Assembly: GCF_004114915.1 (NCBI RefSeq)
Contig: NZ_CP022219.1
Location: forward strand, 1,580,501-1,644,500
Direction of reading: 5' to 3'
From: Bradyrhizobium guangxiense
Lineage (GTDB): Bacteria > Pseudomonadota > Alphaproteobacteria > Rhizobiales > Xanthobacteraceae
DNA length: 64,000 nucleotides
Shown: piece after piece, positions 33,959 through 42,971 of the stretch
Position numbering within the stretch: the stretch's first letter is position 1
Layout of the letters: each line of letters starts with the position of its first letter
Made by a program: the position numbers and the translations under genes
Notes under the pieces: generated by a model
The model's input: only the letters and a program-made list of their open reading frames with translations
Databases searched by the model: none
What the model was told of the DNA's origin: nothing

Positions 33959-34214
33959 TCAACGTGCAACGGAAAGCCGCGTTCCAATCACGAGGTCTGA
34001 AGCAGCCCCGCTCCTAGCTGTGACGCTCAGACTGTTGCTCATCCAGATATCGTGGCCCGGAATCTTCTTCCGCAGCCCGGCGAGCCAGACGGTGTTGACG
34101 TCGCGTATGCCGATGTCCTTGCGGAGCAGGTCGTCGCTGGCCTGGCTCTCGACGGTCTTCACGACCTCCGACACCAGGGGTCTTTCGGCCTGGCCGAGCT
34201 CCTGTCGCTTCATG
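33959..34214 (-). CDS. Possible small protein or gene remnant
   Basis: From ATG 34214 (MKRQELGQAERP) an 84-codon frame runs to 33959; a longer version starts at 34255. Codons in its first two-thirds show the strong third-position GC bias of real genes here, which then fades. I do not recognise the sequence, and it could be the 3' remnant of a larger gene. It lies upstream of the hemerythrin gene on the same strand, 59 bases from it. Confidence 0.25.
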
Positions 34215-34378
34215 TTGTCCCTGGCGCTGCTGGTCAGGCTGGCTTTGTGAAACATGAAGTAGGCACAACGGTCGCTTGACAGTCATCCTCAACTCCAGCA
34301 GTCTCAGGTTGAATAACCTTCGAATGATCTTTGCTTTGCTCGTTTGATTTTTCCAGGAACCAAACGCGGAGCATTCAT

Positions 34379-37300
34379 ATGACGGTTATTCCTCCCGCCA
34401 GTGGAGTCACGCTCCGCGATGGCGACACGATGGATGTCAGCTACGGCGCTTCCGTCGATAGCACGTGGATCCTGACCGGCGGTTCGCAGACAGTCGGCGG
34501 CTCCTCCACGACAAGTACGGCAACCAACACGAACATTTTTGGCGGAGAGCAGGACGTCGTCTTCAATGGCCTCGCCAGCTATACGACCATCTACCAGGGC
34601 GTCCAGCGCGTCACCGGCGCATATGTCCATGAGGGACCATCCCCCGGCCGGGCTGATCACACCTCCATCGATGGCGGCGAGCAGGACGTCGACACCGGAA
34701 TCGCAACGGCGACGACGGTCAATTCCGGCGGCGTCCAGAACGTGACCAATGGAGGCAGCGCCAGCGGCACCATTGTCAAGTCCGGCGGAGTTCTCAAAGT
34801 TTCGGGAGAGACTGTCGAAACGGCACCCGTGTATCCGGAACCAGTGATCCGAAGCGTAGCGACCGGTGCCACCATCAACTACCAGGGCGAATTCGACGTC
34901 ACCGGCGGCGGGACCGCGGTGAATACGGTCGTTCATGGCGGCGTCATGACGGTCTCGGGGTCGATACCGGATCCGTTCGCCAACGTTCCGGGCCAGCCGG
35001 CCGTCGACGCCAGCATGGCGATCGGCACTACCATCGAAAATGGTGGGACCTTGACGATATCCAACGGCGCATCGGCATCCGGCACGATCCTCCAAATCTT
35101 CGCTACGCTGAATGTGGATGCAGGTGGTACAGCGACCGGAACGACAATCAATTTAGGAACGATGCAACTATCCGCCGGCGCGACGGCGACCAACACGACC
35201 GTCAATCAAGGTGGCGTTTTCATCGTACTCGGTAATGCCAGTTTTTCGGGGACGGTTTTCAACGCCGGCAGCACCTTCGAGATCGGCGACGGTACGATTG
35301 AAAACGGATTTACGGTGGCGAATGGGGTGACGTTGACCGTTTTGAACGGCGGCATTCTTGAGAACAGCATTGTCTCCGCAGGCGGAACGCTCATGCTTGA
35401 AGGTGGCGCGACGTTCTCCAATACCACCTTCCAGAGTGGCGCAACGTTTGTTGTCGACTATGACTACGCGGTAGACGGCTTCACGGTAGCGAATGGCGTC
35501 ACGTACAAGGTGATCGGCGCGGCCACGAACACGACGGTATTGGCGGGGGGCAAGCAAATCGTCGGTACCTTCGGAGAGGGAGGTTCCGCGACCAACACCG
35601 TCATCAATGGCGGTGAGCAGGATGTCGAGCTTCTCGCCACCGCGAGCTACACCACGATCAACATGGGCGGCGTTCAGCATGTCGCCGGCCTTTACATCCA
35701 TGATGCGCCGGGACCAGGACGGGCCGATCACACCAGCGTCAACAATGGCGGTGAGCAAGACGTCGACACGGGAATCGTCTCATCAACCACCGTCAATGCC
35801 GGCGGCGTCCAGAATCTCACCAACGGCGGCATTGCCAGCAGCACCATCGTCAAATCGGGCGGTGTCGTCAACGCTTCGGGAGAGACCGTCTATTATTCGC
35901 CTGGGGGCTATTACGCCACCGTCATCAGAAGTGAGTTCGATTCGGCTGATGTCGACAGCGGCGGCCAATTGCATCTGACGGGGGCGGGGATCGCCAAGAA
36001 TGCCACGATCGACGGCGGAGCGATGACAGTTTCAGGATCGATACCGGATCCCGTAACCAACGACCCAAGCGCACCGGCGGTCGACGCCAGCGAGGCGAGC
36101 GGAACAATCCTCAACTCAGGCAGCGTCGCCGTCTCGGACGGCGGCATCGTCACCTCCACGACGTTGAACGGCGGCACGCTTGATGTGCTCGCTCAAGGCA
36201 CCGCCAACGCTACGACGATTGATCGTGGCGCCACAGAACTCGTCGAAGCGGGTGGCATTGTCGGCGCGACCACGATCGCCGGCGGCATGCTCGACCTCAA
36301 GGCAGGCGCGATCGCTGACGATGTGATCACTTTTGCCGGCCAGGGCACGCTCAAGATCGAGCAGACGCTGGTCTCGGGCCCATCAACCTTCGCAAGCGCG
36401 ATCAAAGGCATTGCGCTCGGTGACCAGATCGACCTTTCCGGGCTGTCCTATACAAGCGTTGCAACGGCGACCGTGTCCGGCTCGACGCTCACGGTCAGCA
36501 ACGGCACGGCGAGCGAGACCTTCACGCTGGCGGATACGTCAGTCACGCATTTCGGCATCACAAAGGACGGCGCCGGCGGCATTTTGCTGACAGCGGACAC
36601 GCATCAGACCGGTCCTACGACGATCGACGGCCCGTCATCCGGTTATGCGATCATCGAGGGTACGACGGGCAACGACGTCATCCACGCCCATGGCATGTTC
36701 AATATCATCCACGGCAATGGCGGCAACGACGCGATCTACGCCGGATTGTACGGCACGGTTGATGTGCCAAGTGGCGACAGCAGCATCTATCTGGAGGGCT
36801 TCGACAACCGCGTCACCGGCGGTGACGGCAATGTCACGGTGAAGGGGTCGACAGGCGCCACCACGATCACGCTCGCCGATGGCAACGACACGATTGACGC
36901 CAGCGGCTACGGCAACATCATCACGCTCGGCAACGGCGAGGATATCGTTCATCCGGGAGACGGCGCGAGTACAACAACGGCCGGCAATGGCAACGACCAG
37001 GTGACGCTGTCCGGGTTTGGCAACAAGGTCGTGCTCGGAAATGGTAATGACGTTGTCACGGGCGGAGGTGGCGCCAACAGCGTCACGCTCGGCGATGGCA
37101 ACAACACCGTTGACCTCGACGGGATGGTCAACCAGATCACCGTCGGTTCCGGAACGAACACGATCATTGCCGGCAATGGATTGGATAACGTCGTTGCCGG
37201 CCCGGGTCACGATACGATCACGCTCGGTGGCGTCGCCAATCACGTGACGCTCAATGGATCTGAAGCGACCGTGACAAACCAGATTGGCCTGGACGTTGTG

Positions 37301-37654
37301 ACCGCCAATGGTGGATCAGATCAGTTCAACTTTGTTGGGTTCGGCAACCAGGCGATCATCAATGGCCCGGCCCATGTCAACATCGTTGATCACAGCACGG
37401 GTCTCACCATCATCGTCAATTCCGGCAACCAAATCGATACGATTTCCGGATTTGGTCATGATGCGCTCGGTGTCATCGATTTTGCAAACGGCGCAGGCAA
37501 TTACCACTCCGTCGCCGATATCATGAGCGCACTCAAGAGCGATGGCCATGGTGGGACCATGTTGGCCCTGGGCAGTGCGCCTAACGCGGGGTCTATCGAT
37601 TTCGTCGATACCGCAATCAGCCAATTGCACGAATCGAACTTTGTGATCGTGTAG
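34379..37654 (+). CDS. Large secreted repeat protein (AIDA-like plus RTX-like repeats)
   Basis: Starting at ATG 34379 with GCGGAG upstream, the protein has 1091 aa and no N-terminal signal peptide. The first 650 residues consist of AIDA-like beta-helix units (pattern GGxxxxTxVxxGG, for example TTVNSGGVQNVTNGG). Within them a block of about 170 residues occurs twice: both copies share PGPGRADHTS-like, GGEQDVDTGI and VSGSIPDP phrases. A GDQIDLSGL segment near 685 is followed by glycine/aspartate-rich RTX-like repeats (GNGNDVVTGGG, LGDGNNTVDLDG). The C-terminus ends ESNFVIV, like a type I secretion signal. It is probably a surface adhesin or matrix protein. No secretion genes are adjacent. Confidence 0.8.
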   Translation: MTVIPPASGVTLRDGDTMDVSYGASVDSTWILTGGSQTVGGSSTTSTATNTNIFGGEQDVVFNGLASYTTIYQGVQRVTGAYVHEGPSPGRADHTSIDGGEQDVDTGIATATTVNSGGVQNVTNGGSASGTIVKSGGVLKVSGETVETAPVYPEPVIRSVATGATINYQGEFDVTGGGTAVNTVVHGGVMTVSGSIPDPFANVPGQPAVDASMAIGTTIENGGTLTISNGASASGTILQIFATLNVDAGGTATGTTINLGTMQLSAGATATNTTVNQGGVFIVLGNASFSGTVFNAGSTFEIGDGTIENGFTVANGVTLTVLNGGILENSIVSAGGTLMLEGGATFSNTTFQSGATFVVDYDYAVDGFTVANGVTYKVIGAATNTTVLAGGKQIVGTFGEGGSATNTVINGGEQDVELLATASYTTINMGGVQHVAGLYIHDAPGPGRADHTSVNNGGEQDVDTGIVSSTTVNAGGVQNLTNGGIASSTIVKSGGVVNASGETVYYSPGGYYATVIRSEFDSADVDSGGQLHLTGAGIAKNATIDGGAMTVSGSIPDPVTNDPSAPAVDASEASGTILNSGSVAVSDGGIVTSTTLNGGTLDVLAQGTANATTIDRGATELVEAGGIVGATTIAGGMLDLKAGAIADDVITFAGQGTLKIEQTLVSGPSTFASAIKGIALGDQIDLSGLSYTSVATATVSGSTLTVSNGTASETFTLADTSVTHFGITKDGAGGILLTADTHQTGPTTIDGPSSGYAIIEGTTGNDVIHAHGMFNIIHGNGGNDAIYAGLYGTVDVPSGDSSIYLEGFDNRVTGGDGNVTVKGSTGATTITLADGNDTIDASGYGNIITLGNGEDIVHPGDGASTTTAGNGNDQVTLSGFGNKVVLGNGNDVVTGGGGANSVTLGDGNNTVDLDGMVNQITVGSGTNTIIAGNGLDNVVAGPGHDTITLGGVANHVTLNGSEATVTNQIGLDVVTANGGSDQFNFVGFGNQAIINGPAHVNIVDHSTGLTIIVNSGNQIDTISGFGHDALGVIDFANGAGNYHSVADIMSALKSDGHGGTMLALGSAPNAGSIDFVDTAISQLHESNFVIV

Positions 37655-37790
37655 ACCTCAGTTTCCTTGCAACGTCATTGCGACAGCACCAGACAGGCTC
37701 GTTCGCTCCCAGGCGGGCGTTGCCCGATCGGCGACACGCCAGGGCGTAGGCTTTGGTAGAGCATTTGCGAAGCCGGGATCACCATCCTCC

Positions 37791-38534
37791 CTAGAACTGA
37801 TACCTTCGCAGTCCCCCATCCACCGGGATCACGGTCCCTGTGATGTACCGCGCCACCGGCGAGGCCAAGAACACCGCGAGCGCGGCCAGATCCTCCGGCT
37901 CGCCCCAATAGCCGACCGGGATCTCTTCCTCCGCAAAGCGCTCGCGATAGTCCGGCGGATAGTTGCGGCGGATCTGCTCGCTCATGATGCGGCCGGGCGG
38001 GATGCAGTTGATGGTGATGCCGTGCTCGCCGATCTCGCGCGATAGGCCCTTGGCCCAGGCGTGCACGGCGGCCTTGGCGGCGAACGCCGCGTTGAGGCCT
38101 TCGGGCTCGGACTTGCCGGTGATGTTGACGATGCGGCCCCATTTGCGTTCGATCATCTGCGGCAGCAGCGCATGCGCGATGCGGCGGTAACTGGTGAAAT
38201 TCAGCGCGATCGCCTCGTCCCATTTGCTGTCGGGCGCATCGACCGGCAAGGGGCGGCTGCCGCCGGCATTGTTGATGAGGATGTCGACATGGCCGAGCTC
38301 CTTGAGTGCGAAAGCGGCGATCCGCTCCGCCGCGTCCTTGGCCATAACGTCCTGCTCGAATGGCGTGATCAGCCCGCCACCGACCTCTTTCGCCAGCTCG
38401 GCAAGCAGGTCGGTGCGCCGCGCCACGCCGACCACGCGCACGCCTTCGGCGGCGAGGCCCTTGGCGATGGCGCGGCCGATGCCGATGCTTGCGCCGGTGA
38501 CAACAGCTGTTTTCGATTTGAGCCCGAGGTCCAT
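37791..38534 (-). CDS. SDR-family oxidoreductase with an altered active site
   Basis: The 247-aa protein starts at ATG 38534. The Rossmann cofactor motif TGASIGIG (13-20) and NNAGG (88-92) are intact. The classical catalytic motif YxxxK is not: the lysine is Lys154 in NAAFAAKAAVH, but the position four residues earlier is Ala150, with Phe next to it. The usual active-site serine region reads NITGKSEPEG. The downstream part (CIPPGRIMSEQ, ITGTVIPVDGG) is typical of 3-oxoacyl reductase-like SDRs. Either catalysis uses another residue or the protein has lost reductase activity. It is divergent from tam. Confidence 0.8.
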   Translation of the reverse strand: MDLGLKSKTAVVTGASIGIGRAIAKGLAAEGVRVVGVARRTDLLAELAKEVGGGLITPFEQDVMAKDAAERIAAFALKELGHVDILINNAGGSRPLPVDAPDSKWDEAIALNFTSYRRIAHALLPQMIERKWGRIVNITGKSEPEGLNAAFAAKAAVHAWAKGLSREIGEHGITINCIPPGRIMSEQIRRNYPPDYRERFAEEEIPVGYWGEPEDLAALAVFLASPVARYITGTVIPVDGGLRRYQF

Positions 38535-38681
38535 GGTCACACGCTCTCTTGTTTCGTTCTTGCGAATTGCTGTTCGTTTCCTGCCGGTCCCGCGGACCTT
38601 GCGAATTGCCTGGGCGGGACGAGCAGTGGTAACCAAGAGCGACGTTGAAGGAAACACGAAAAAGAAAAAGGCGCCTGAGCG

Positions 38682-39452
38682 ATGGTCTGGGATCCGCAGC
38701 AATATCTGAAATTCTCCGGCCACCGGCTCCGGCCCGCCGTCGACCTCTTGATGCGGATTCCGGATTTCGGCCCGCGCGAGATCGCCGATCTCGGCGCCGG
38801 CGCCGGCAACGTCACCAAACTGCTCAAGGAGCGCTGGCCGGCTGCGAGCGTCACCGGCGTCGAGGGCTCCGCCGAGATGGTCGCGGCCGGGCGCAAGGCC
38901 GCACCCGATGTGGAATGGTCCCACGAGGACCTCGGCTATTGGCGTCCCGACCGGCAATACGATCTGATCTATTCCAATGCCGCACTGCACTGGCTGCCCA
39001 ATCACGCGGCACTGTTTCCATCAGTGATGGAGAAGGTGAAGCCTAGCGGTATGCTTGCGGTGCAGATGCCGCGCAACTTCCTGGCGCCATCGCATGTGCT
39101 GATCGGCGAGACCGCGCTCGATGGTCCGTGGCGGTCGAAGGTCGAGCATCTCGTCACGCCGCCGCCGGTCGAAGGGCCGGCCTTCTATCACGATCTTCTC
39201 GCGCCGATGTCGGCCGACATCGACATCTGGGAGACCGAATATCTGCAGGTGCTCGAAGGCGAGAATCCGGTCAAGGAATGGACCAAGGGGACCTGGCTGA
39301 CGCGCTATCTCGACGTGCTCGCGGGCGAGGAGAAGATCGCGTTCGAGGCCGCCTATGGGATGCGCGTTGCGAAGGCCTATCCGAAGAATGCGGCGGGACA
39401 GACCCTGTTCCCGTTCCGCCGTCTGTTCATGGTTGCCCAGCGGAAGGGCTGA
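38682..39452 (+). CDS. tam: Trans-aconitate 2-methyltransferase
   Basis: This 256-aa class I SAM-dependent methyltransferase has the SAM-binding motif IADLGAGAGNVT (about 34-45), the acidic position VTGVEGSAEM and the phrase NAALHWLPNH. The opening WDPQQYLKFSGHRLRPAVDLL is the usual start of Tam. The length equals that of E. coli and rhizobial Tam (about 252-256 aa). The enzyme methylates trans-aconitate, a spontaneous inhibitor of the TCA cycle, in the cytoplasm. It stands alone. Confidence 0.88.
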   Translation: MVWDPQQYLKFSGHRLRPAVDLLMRIPDFGPREIADLGAGAGNVTKLLKERWPAASVTGVEGSAEMVAAGRKAAPDVEWSHEDLGYWRPDRQYDLIYSNAALHWLPNHAALFPSVMEKVKPSGMLAVQMPRNFLAPSHVLIGETALDGPWRSKVEHLVTPPPVEGPAFYHDLLAPMSADIDIWETEYLQVLEGENPVKEWTKGTWLTRYLDVLAGEEKIAFEAAYGMRVAKAYPKNAAGQTLFPFRRLFMVAQRKG

Positions 39453-39646
39453 TGCGTTGCCGCAATGCGACATAAGCACTCGTTCCGCTGGGCGCGCGGG
39501 TGCCGGGTTGCGCATCCCGCACGCGTCGAGATAGCTTGGCTGCGGCAAGATTGGGCTTAGGTCTAGTTGTTCGGCTTGCAGATTGCTGCCACTACTGACC
39601 TGCAAAACAAAAATAAGCCGGTTTTCGAGGTTGTTGGGAGGTCTTC

Positions 39647-40648
39647 ATGCGCAAACTGCTCTTTGCGGTCGCGGCAGCCGCGCTCGCTCTGGCTCCTGCC
39701 ATTGCGCAGGCCCAAAATCCGATCGTCATCAAGTTCAGTCACGTCGTCGCCAACGACACCCCGAAGGGCAAGGGCGCGCTGAAGTTCAAGGAGCTCGCCG
39801 AGAAGTACACCGACGGCAAGGTGAAGGTCGAAGTCTACCCGAACTCCACGCTCTACAAGGACAAGGAGGAGATCGAGGCGCTGCAGCTCGGCTCGGTGCA
39901 GATGCTCGCGCCCTCCACCGCGAAATTCGCCCCGCTCGGCATCAAGGAATTCGAGGCGCTCGACTTGCCCTGGCTGTTCAAGGACGATGCGACCTATTCC
40001 AGCGCGATGAAAGGCACGGTCGGCAAGTGGCTGTTCCAGAAGCTCGAGGCCAAGGGCATCACCGGGCTTGCCTATTGGGACAACGGCTTCCACATGCTTT
40101 CCGCCAACCGTCCCTTGCTGAAGCCGACCGATTTCCAGGGGCTCAAGTTCCGCATCTCCGGATCGAAGGTCGCCGACCAATATCTGCGCATCATGGGCTC
40201 GATCCCTCAGATCATGGCGTTCTCGGAAGTTTACCAGGCACTGCAGACCGGCGTGGTCGACGGCTGCGAGAACACCGCGTCCAACTATCTGACGCAGAAG
40301 TTCTACGAGGTGCAGAAGGACATCACCGTGTCCTACCACGCCCATCTGCAATATGCCGTCATCGTGAATTCGAAGTTCTGGTCGGGGCTGCCGCCCGATA
40401 TCCGCGCCCAGCTCGACAAGGCGATGGCGGAGGCGACCGACTACACCAACTCGATCGCGCGCCAGGAGAACGAGGACGCCCTGGCCGAGATCAAGAAGAC
40501 GGGCAAGACCAATCTGCACTACCTCACCGACGCCGACCGCAAGGCCTGGCAGGAGGCGATGCAGCCGACTTATAAGTGGGCAAAGGGCAGGGTCGGGCAG
40601 GAGGTGCTCGATCTCGTCGCCAAGGAACTCGACGTCAAGATGAACTGA
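39647..40648 (+). CDS. dctP: TRAP transporter solute-binding protein (DctP family)
   Basis: The 333-aa precursor starts at ATG 39647 after GGGAGG. The signal peptide (LLFAVAAAALALAPAIAQAQ) is followed by IVIKFSHVVANDTPKGKGA, the DctP-type opening. The conserved ligand region includes GLKFRISGSKVADQ, whose arginine clamps the carboxylate, and the phrase LQTGVVDGCENTASN. It captures an organic acid in the periplasm for the fused membrane protein that follows. C4-dicarboxylates are the usual ligand, but aromatic or hydroxy acids cannot be excluded. Confidence 0.88.
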   Translation: MRKLLFAVAAAALALAPAIAQAQNPIVIKFSHVVANDTPKGKGALKFKELAEKYTDGKVKVEVYPNSTLYKDKEEIEALQLGSVQMLAPSTAKFAPLGIKEFEALDLPWLFKDDATYSSAMKGTVGKWLFQKLEAKGITGLAYWDNGFHMLSANRPLLKPTDFQGLKFRISGSKVADQYLRIMGSIPQIMAFSEVYQALQTGVVDGCENTASNYLTQKFYEVQKDITVSYHAHLQYAVIVNSKFWSGLPPDIRAQLDKAMAEATDYTNSIARQENEDALAEIKKTGKTNLHYLTDADRKAWQEAMQPTYKWAKGRVGQEVLDLVAKELDVKMN

Positions 40649-40677
40649 CGGCCGCGCCCTAACAAGAACAATACCAA

Positions 40678-40709
40678 CGGTCGGGGGTGATCGCGCTCCC
40701 GGCCGTTTC
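40678..40709 (+). terminator. Hairpin between dctP and dctQM
   Basis: CGGTCGGGGG pairs with CTCCCGGCCG over ten base pairs, two of them G-U, and is followed by TTTCG. In TRAP operons such a hairpin typically reduces transcription into the membrane genes, giving more binding protein than permease. Confidence 0.55.
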
Positions 40710-40745
40710 GCTCTTGATTGACGAGCCGATGCTGGGGGGACCAAG

Positions 40746-42779
40746 TTGCTGCGTGTGCTGAACCGTTTTCTCGATCACCTCGAGGAGTGGCTGATCGCGA
40801 CGATGATCGCGGCTGCGACGTCGCTCATCTTCGTCGCCGTGCTGCACCGTTACGGCGCCGGACTGTCGATCGACATCGCCAAATGGGCGGAAGCTCGCAA
40901 TCTGGCCTTCCTGGCCGTTCCGGCGCGCGCGACATTCACCTGGCTTGCCGCTCTCGATCTGTCCTGGGCGCAGGAGCTCTGCATCTACATGTTCATATGG
41001 ATGGCGAAGTTCGGCGCCGCTTACGGCGTGCGGACCGGCATCCATGTCGGCGTCGACGTGCTGGTCAACATCCTTCCCGGCGGATCGCGCCGGCGCGTCA
41101 TCACCTTCGGGCTGTTGTGCGGCGCGCTTTTCACGGCAATCGTCGCCTATTTCGGCGCCGCGTTCGTCAGCCAGATGTGGCAGACCGGGCAGCAGTCCAA
41201 CGATCTGGAAGCACCGATGTGGATGGTCTATCTCACCATCCCGCTCGGCTCGGGCCTGATGTGCTTCCGCTTCCTGCAGGTCGCCTGGTCGTTCTACCAC
41301 ACCGGGGAGCTGCCGCATCACGACATGGCCGGCGTCGAGGGCGTCGATGTGGACCCGGTGCATCCGGCACCGGTCACGCCCACCCAGGTGGTCCGGGACG
41401 AGCGCAGCCCGCTCGGCTGGATCCTGATGCTGCTGCCGGTGCTGATCGTCGCCGTGTGCTTCGCGCATGCCGGCCACGTCATCACGCTGCCGCAGGGCCT
41501 GCGCGTCATCATCGTGTTCGCGCTGCTGCTCTCCCTGATGCTCACGGGCATGCCGATCTCGATCGCGCTCGGTCTGACCGTGCTCAGCTTCATGTTCACG
41601 CTGACCGACGTGCGAACGGAATCGGTGGCGCTGAAGCTGTTCACCGGCATCGAGAATTTCGAGATCATGGCGATCCCGTTCTTCATCCTCGCCGGCAATT
41701 TCCTGACCCATGGCGGGGTGGCGCGCCGGATGATCACCTTCGCGACCTCGCTGGTCGGCCATTGGTACGGCGGCCTCGCGCTGTCGGGCGTGGTCGCCTG
41801 CGCGCTGTTTGCGGCGATCTCCGGCTCCTCGCCGGCGACGGTGGTGGCGATCGGCTCGGTGATCTTGCCGGCGATGGTCGCGCAAGGCTTCCCGAAGCGG
41901 TTCGGAGCGGGCGTCATCACGACGTCGGGCTCGCTCGGAATTCTCATTCCGCCGTCGATCCCCATGGTGCTCTACGCCGTCTCGACCAACAGCTCGGTCG
42001 GCAAGCTCTTCATCGCCGGCATCGTGCCGGGCTTGGTGCTGGCATCGCTGCTCGGCGCCACGACGTTCTATCGCGCCTGGCGCAACGACTATCCGCGGAT
42101 GCCGAAGGCCACCTTCCTCCAGCGTCTCGACGCATTCCGCAAGTCGATCTGGGGCATCCTGCTGATCGTGATCGTGATCGGCGGCATCTATAGCGGCCTT
42201 TTCACGCCGACCGAAGCCGCCGCCGTCAGCGCGGTCTACGCCTTCATCGTCGCGGTGTTCATCTACAAGGATCTGAAGCTACGCGACGTGCCGCGGGTGC
42301 TGCTGTCGTCGGCGAACCTCTCGGCGATGCTGCTCTACATCATCACCAACGCTGTGCTGTTCTCGTTCCTGATGACCTACGAGAACGTGCCGCAGGCGCT
42401 CGCGCAATGGATGATCGACCAGGGCTTGGGGTGGATCGGCTTCCTGTTGCTTGTCAACGTCCTGCTGCTGCTCGCGGGCAACGTGATGGAGCCGTCCTCG
42501 ATCATCCTGATCATGGCGCCGATCCTGTTTCCGGTCGCAGTCAAGCTCGGCATCGACCCGATCCATTTCGGCATCCTGATGACGGTCAACATGGAGGTCG
42601 GCCTCTGCCATCCGCCCGTCGGGCTCAATCTCTACGTCGCCTCGGGCATCGCCAAGATGGGGATCACCGAGCTTACCGTCGCGGTCTGGCCATGGCTGCT
42701 GACCATGCTGGGCTTCCTCGTGGTGGTGACGTATTGGCCGGGGCTGTCGCTGTGGCTGCCGAGGCTGCTGGGGATGTAG
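40746..42779 (+). CDS. dctM: Fused TRAP transporter membrane subunits (DctQ-DctM)
   Basis: Reading from TTG 40746, just after GGGGGACCAAG, gives 677 aa. The first 190 residues are the small four-helix DctQ subunit (LNRFLDHLEEWLIATMIAA..., WMAKFGAAYGVRTGIHVGVDVLV). A hydrophilic linker (DMAGVEGVDVDPVHPAPV) follows. The rest is the twelve-helix DctM subunit with FFILAGNFLTHGGVARRM and LGILIPPSIPMVLYA. The protein moves the DctP ligand using a sodium or proton gradient. Separate genes are the norm; fusions occur in several rhizobia. There is no dctQ or dctM elsewhere in the window. Confidence 0.88.
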   Translation: MLRVLNRFLDHLEEWLIATMIAAATSLIFVAVLHRYGAGLSIDIAKWAEARNLAFLAVPARATFTWLAALDLSWAQELCIYMFIWMAKFGAAYGVRTGIHVGVDVLVNILPGGSRRRVITFGLLCGALFTAIVAYFGAAFVSQMWQTGQQSNDLEAPMWMVYLTIPLGSGLMCFRFLQVAWSFYHTGELPHHDMAGVEGVDVDPVHPAPVTPTQVVRDERSPLGWILMLLPVLIVAVCFAHAGHVITLPQGLRVIIVFALLLSLMLTGMPISIALGLTVLSFMFTLTDVRTESVALKLFTGIENFEIMAIPFFILAGNFLTHGGVARRMITFATSLVGHWYGGLALSGVVACALFAAISGSSPATVVAIGSVILPAMVAQGFPKRFGAGVITTSGSLGILIPPSIPMVLYAVSTNSSVGKLFIAGIVPGLVLASLLGATTFYRAWRNDYPRMPKATFLQRLDAFRKSIWGILLIVIVIGGIYSGLFTPTEAAAVSAVYAFIVAVFIYKDLKLRDVPRVLLSSANLSAMLLYIITNAVLFSFLMTYENVPQALAQWMIDQGLGWIGFLLLVNVLLLLAGNVMEPSSIILIMAPILFPVAVKLGIDPIHFGILMTVNMEVGLCHPPVGLNLYVASGIAKMGITELTVAVWPWLLTMLGFLVVVTYWPGLSLWLPRLLGM

Positions 42780-42803
42780 CAGCGCGAAAGGCACGAACGG
42801 TGT

Positions 42804-42942
42804 ACCCTCTCCCCTTGTGGGAGAGGGTGGCTTCGCAAAGCGAAGCCGGGTGAGGGGTTCTTTCCTCATGAACAGTCTTGCGAGCGGAGACATACCCCTC
42901 ATCCGGCGCTTCGCGCCACCTTCTCCCACAAGGGGAGAAGGG
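42804..42942. repeat. Intergenic palindromic repeat (family B, 'ctctccccttgtgggagagg')
   Basis: Arms at 42804-42858 and 42893-42942 are inverted copies containing CTCCCCTTGTGGGAGAGGG and its complement, plus GCTTCGC... loops. It is a common bradyrhizobial intergenic palindrome and occupies the gap between the TRAP permease and the hydrolase gene. Confidence 0.75.
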
Positions 42943-42971
42943 AAGAGAACACCGTCCCGGGAGGAGCAAGC

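Noticed and set aside
34052..34279. Plus-strand frame near the hemerythrin promoter
   Set aside because: No ribosome-binding site and opposite in strand to the frame with better codon bias; likely a shadow.
34379..36300. Regularly repeated sequence that might be taken for a CRISPR array or tandem DNA repeat
   Set aside because: The regularity is at the protein level (Gly/Thr-rich beta-helix units in frame); DNA copies are too diverged and there are no spacers.
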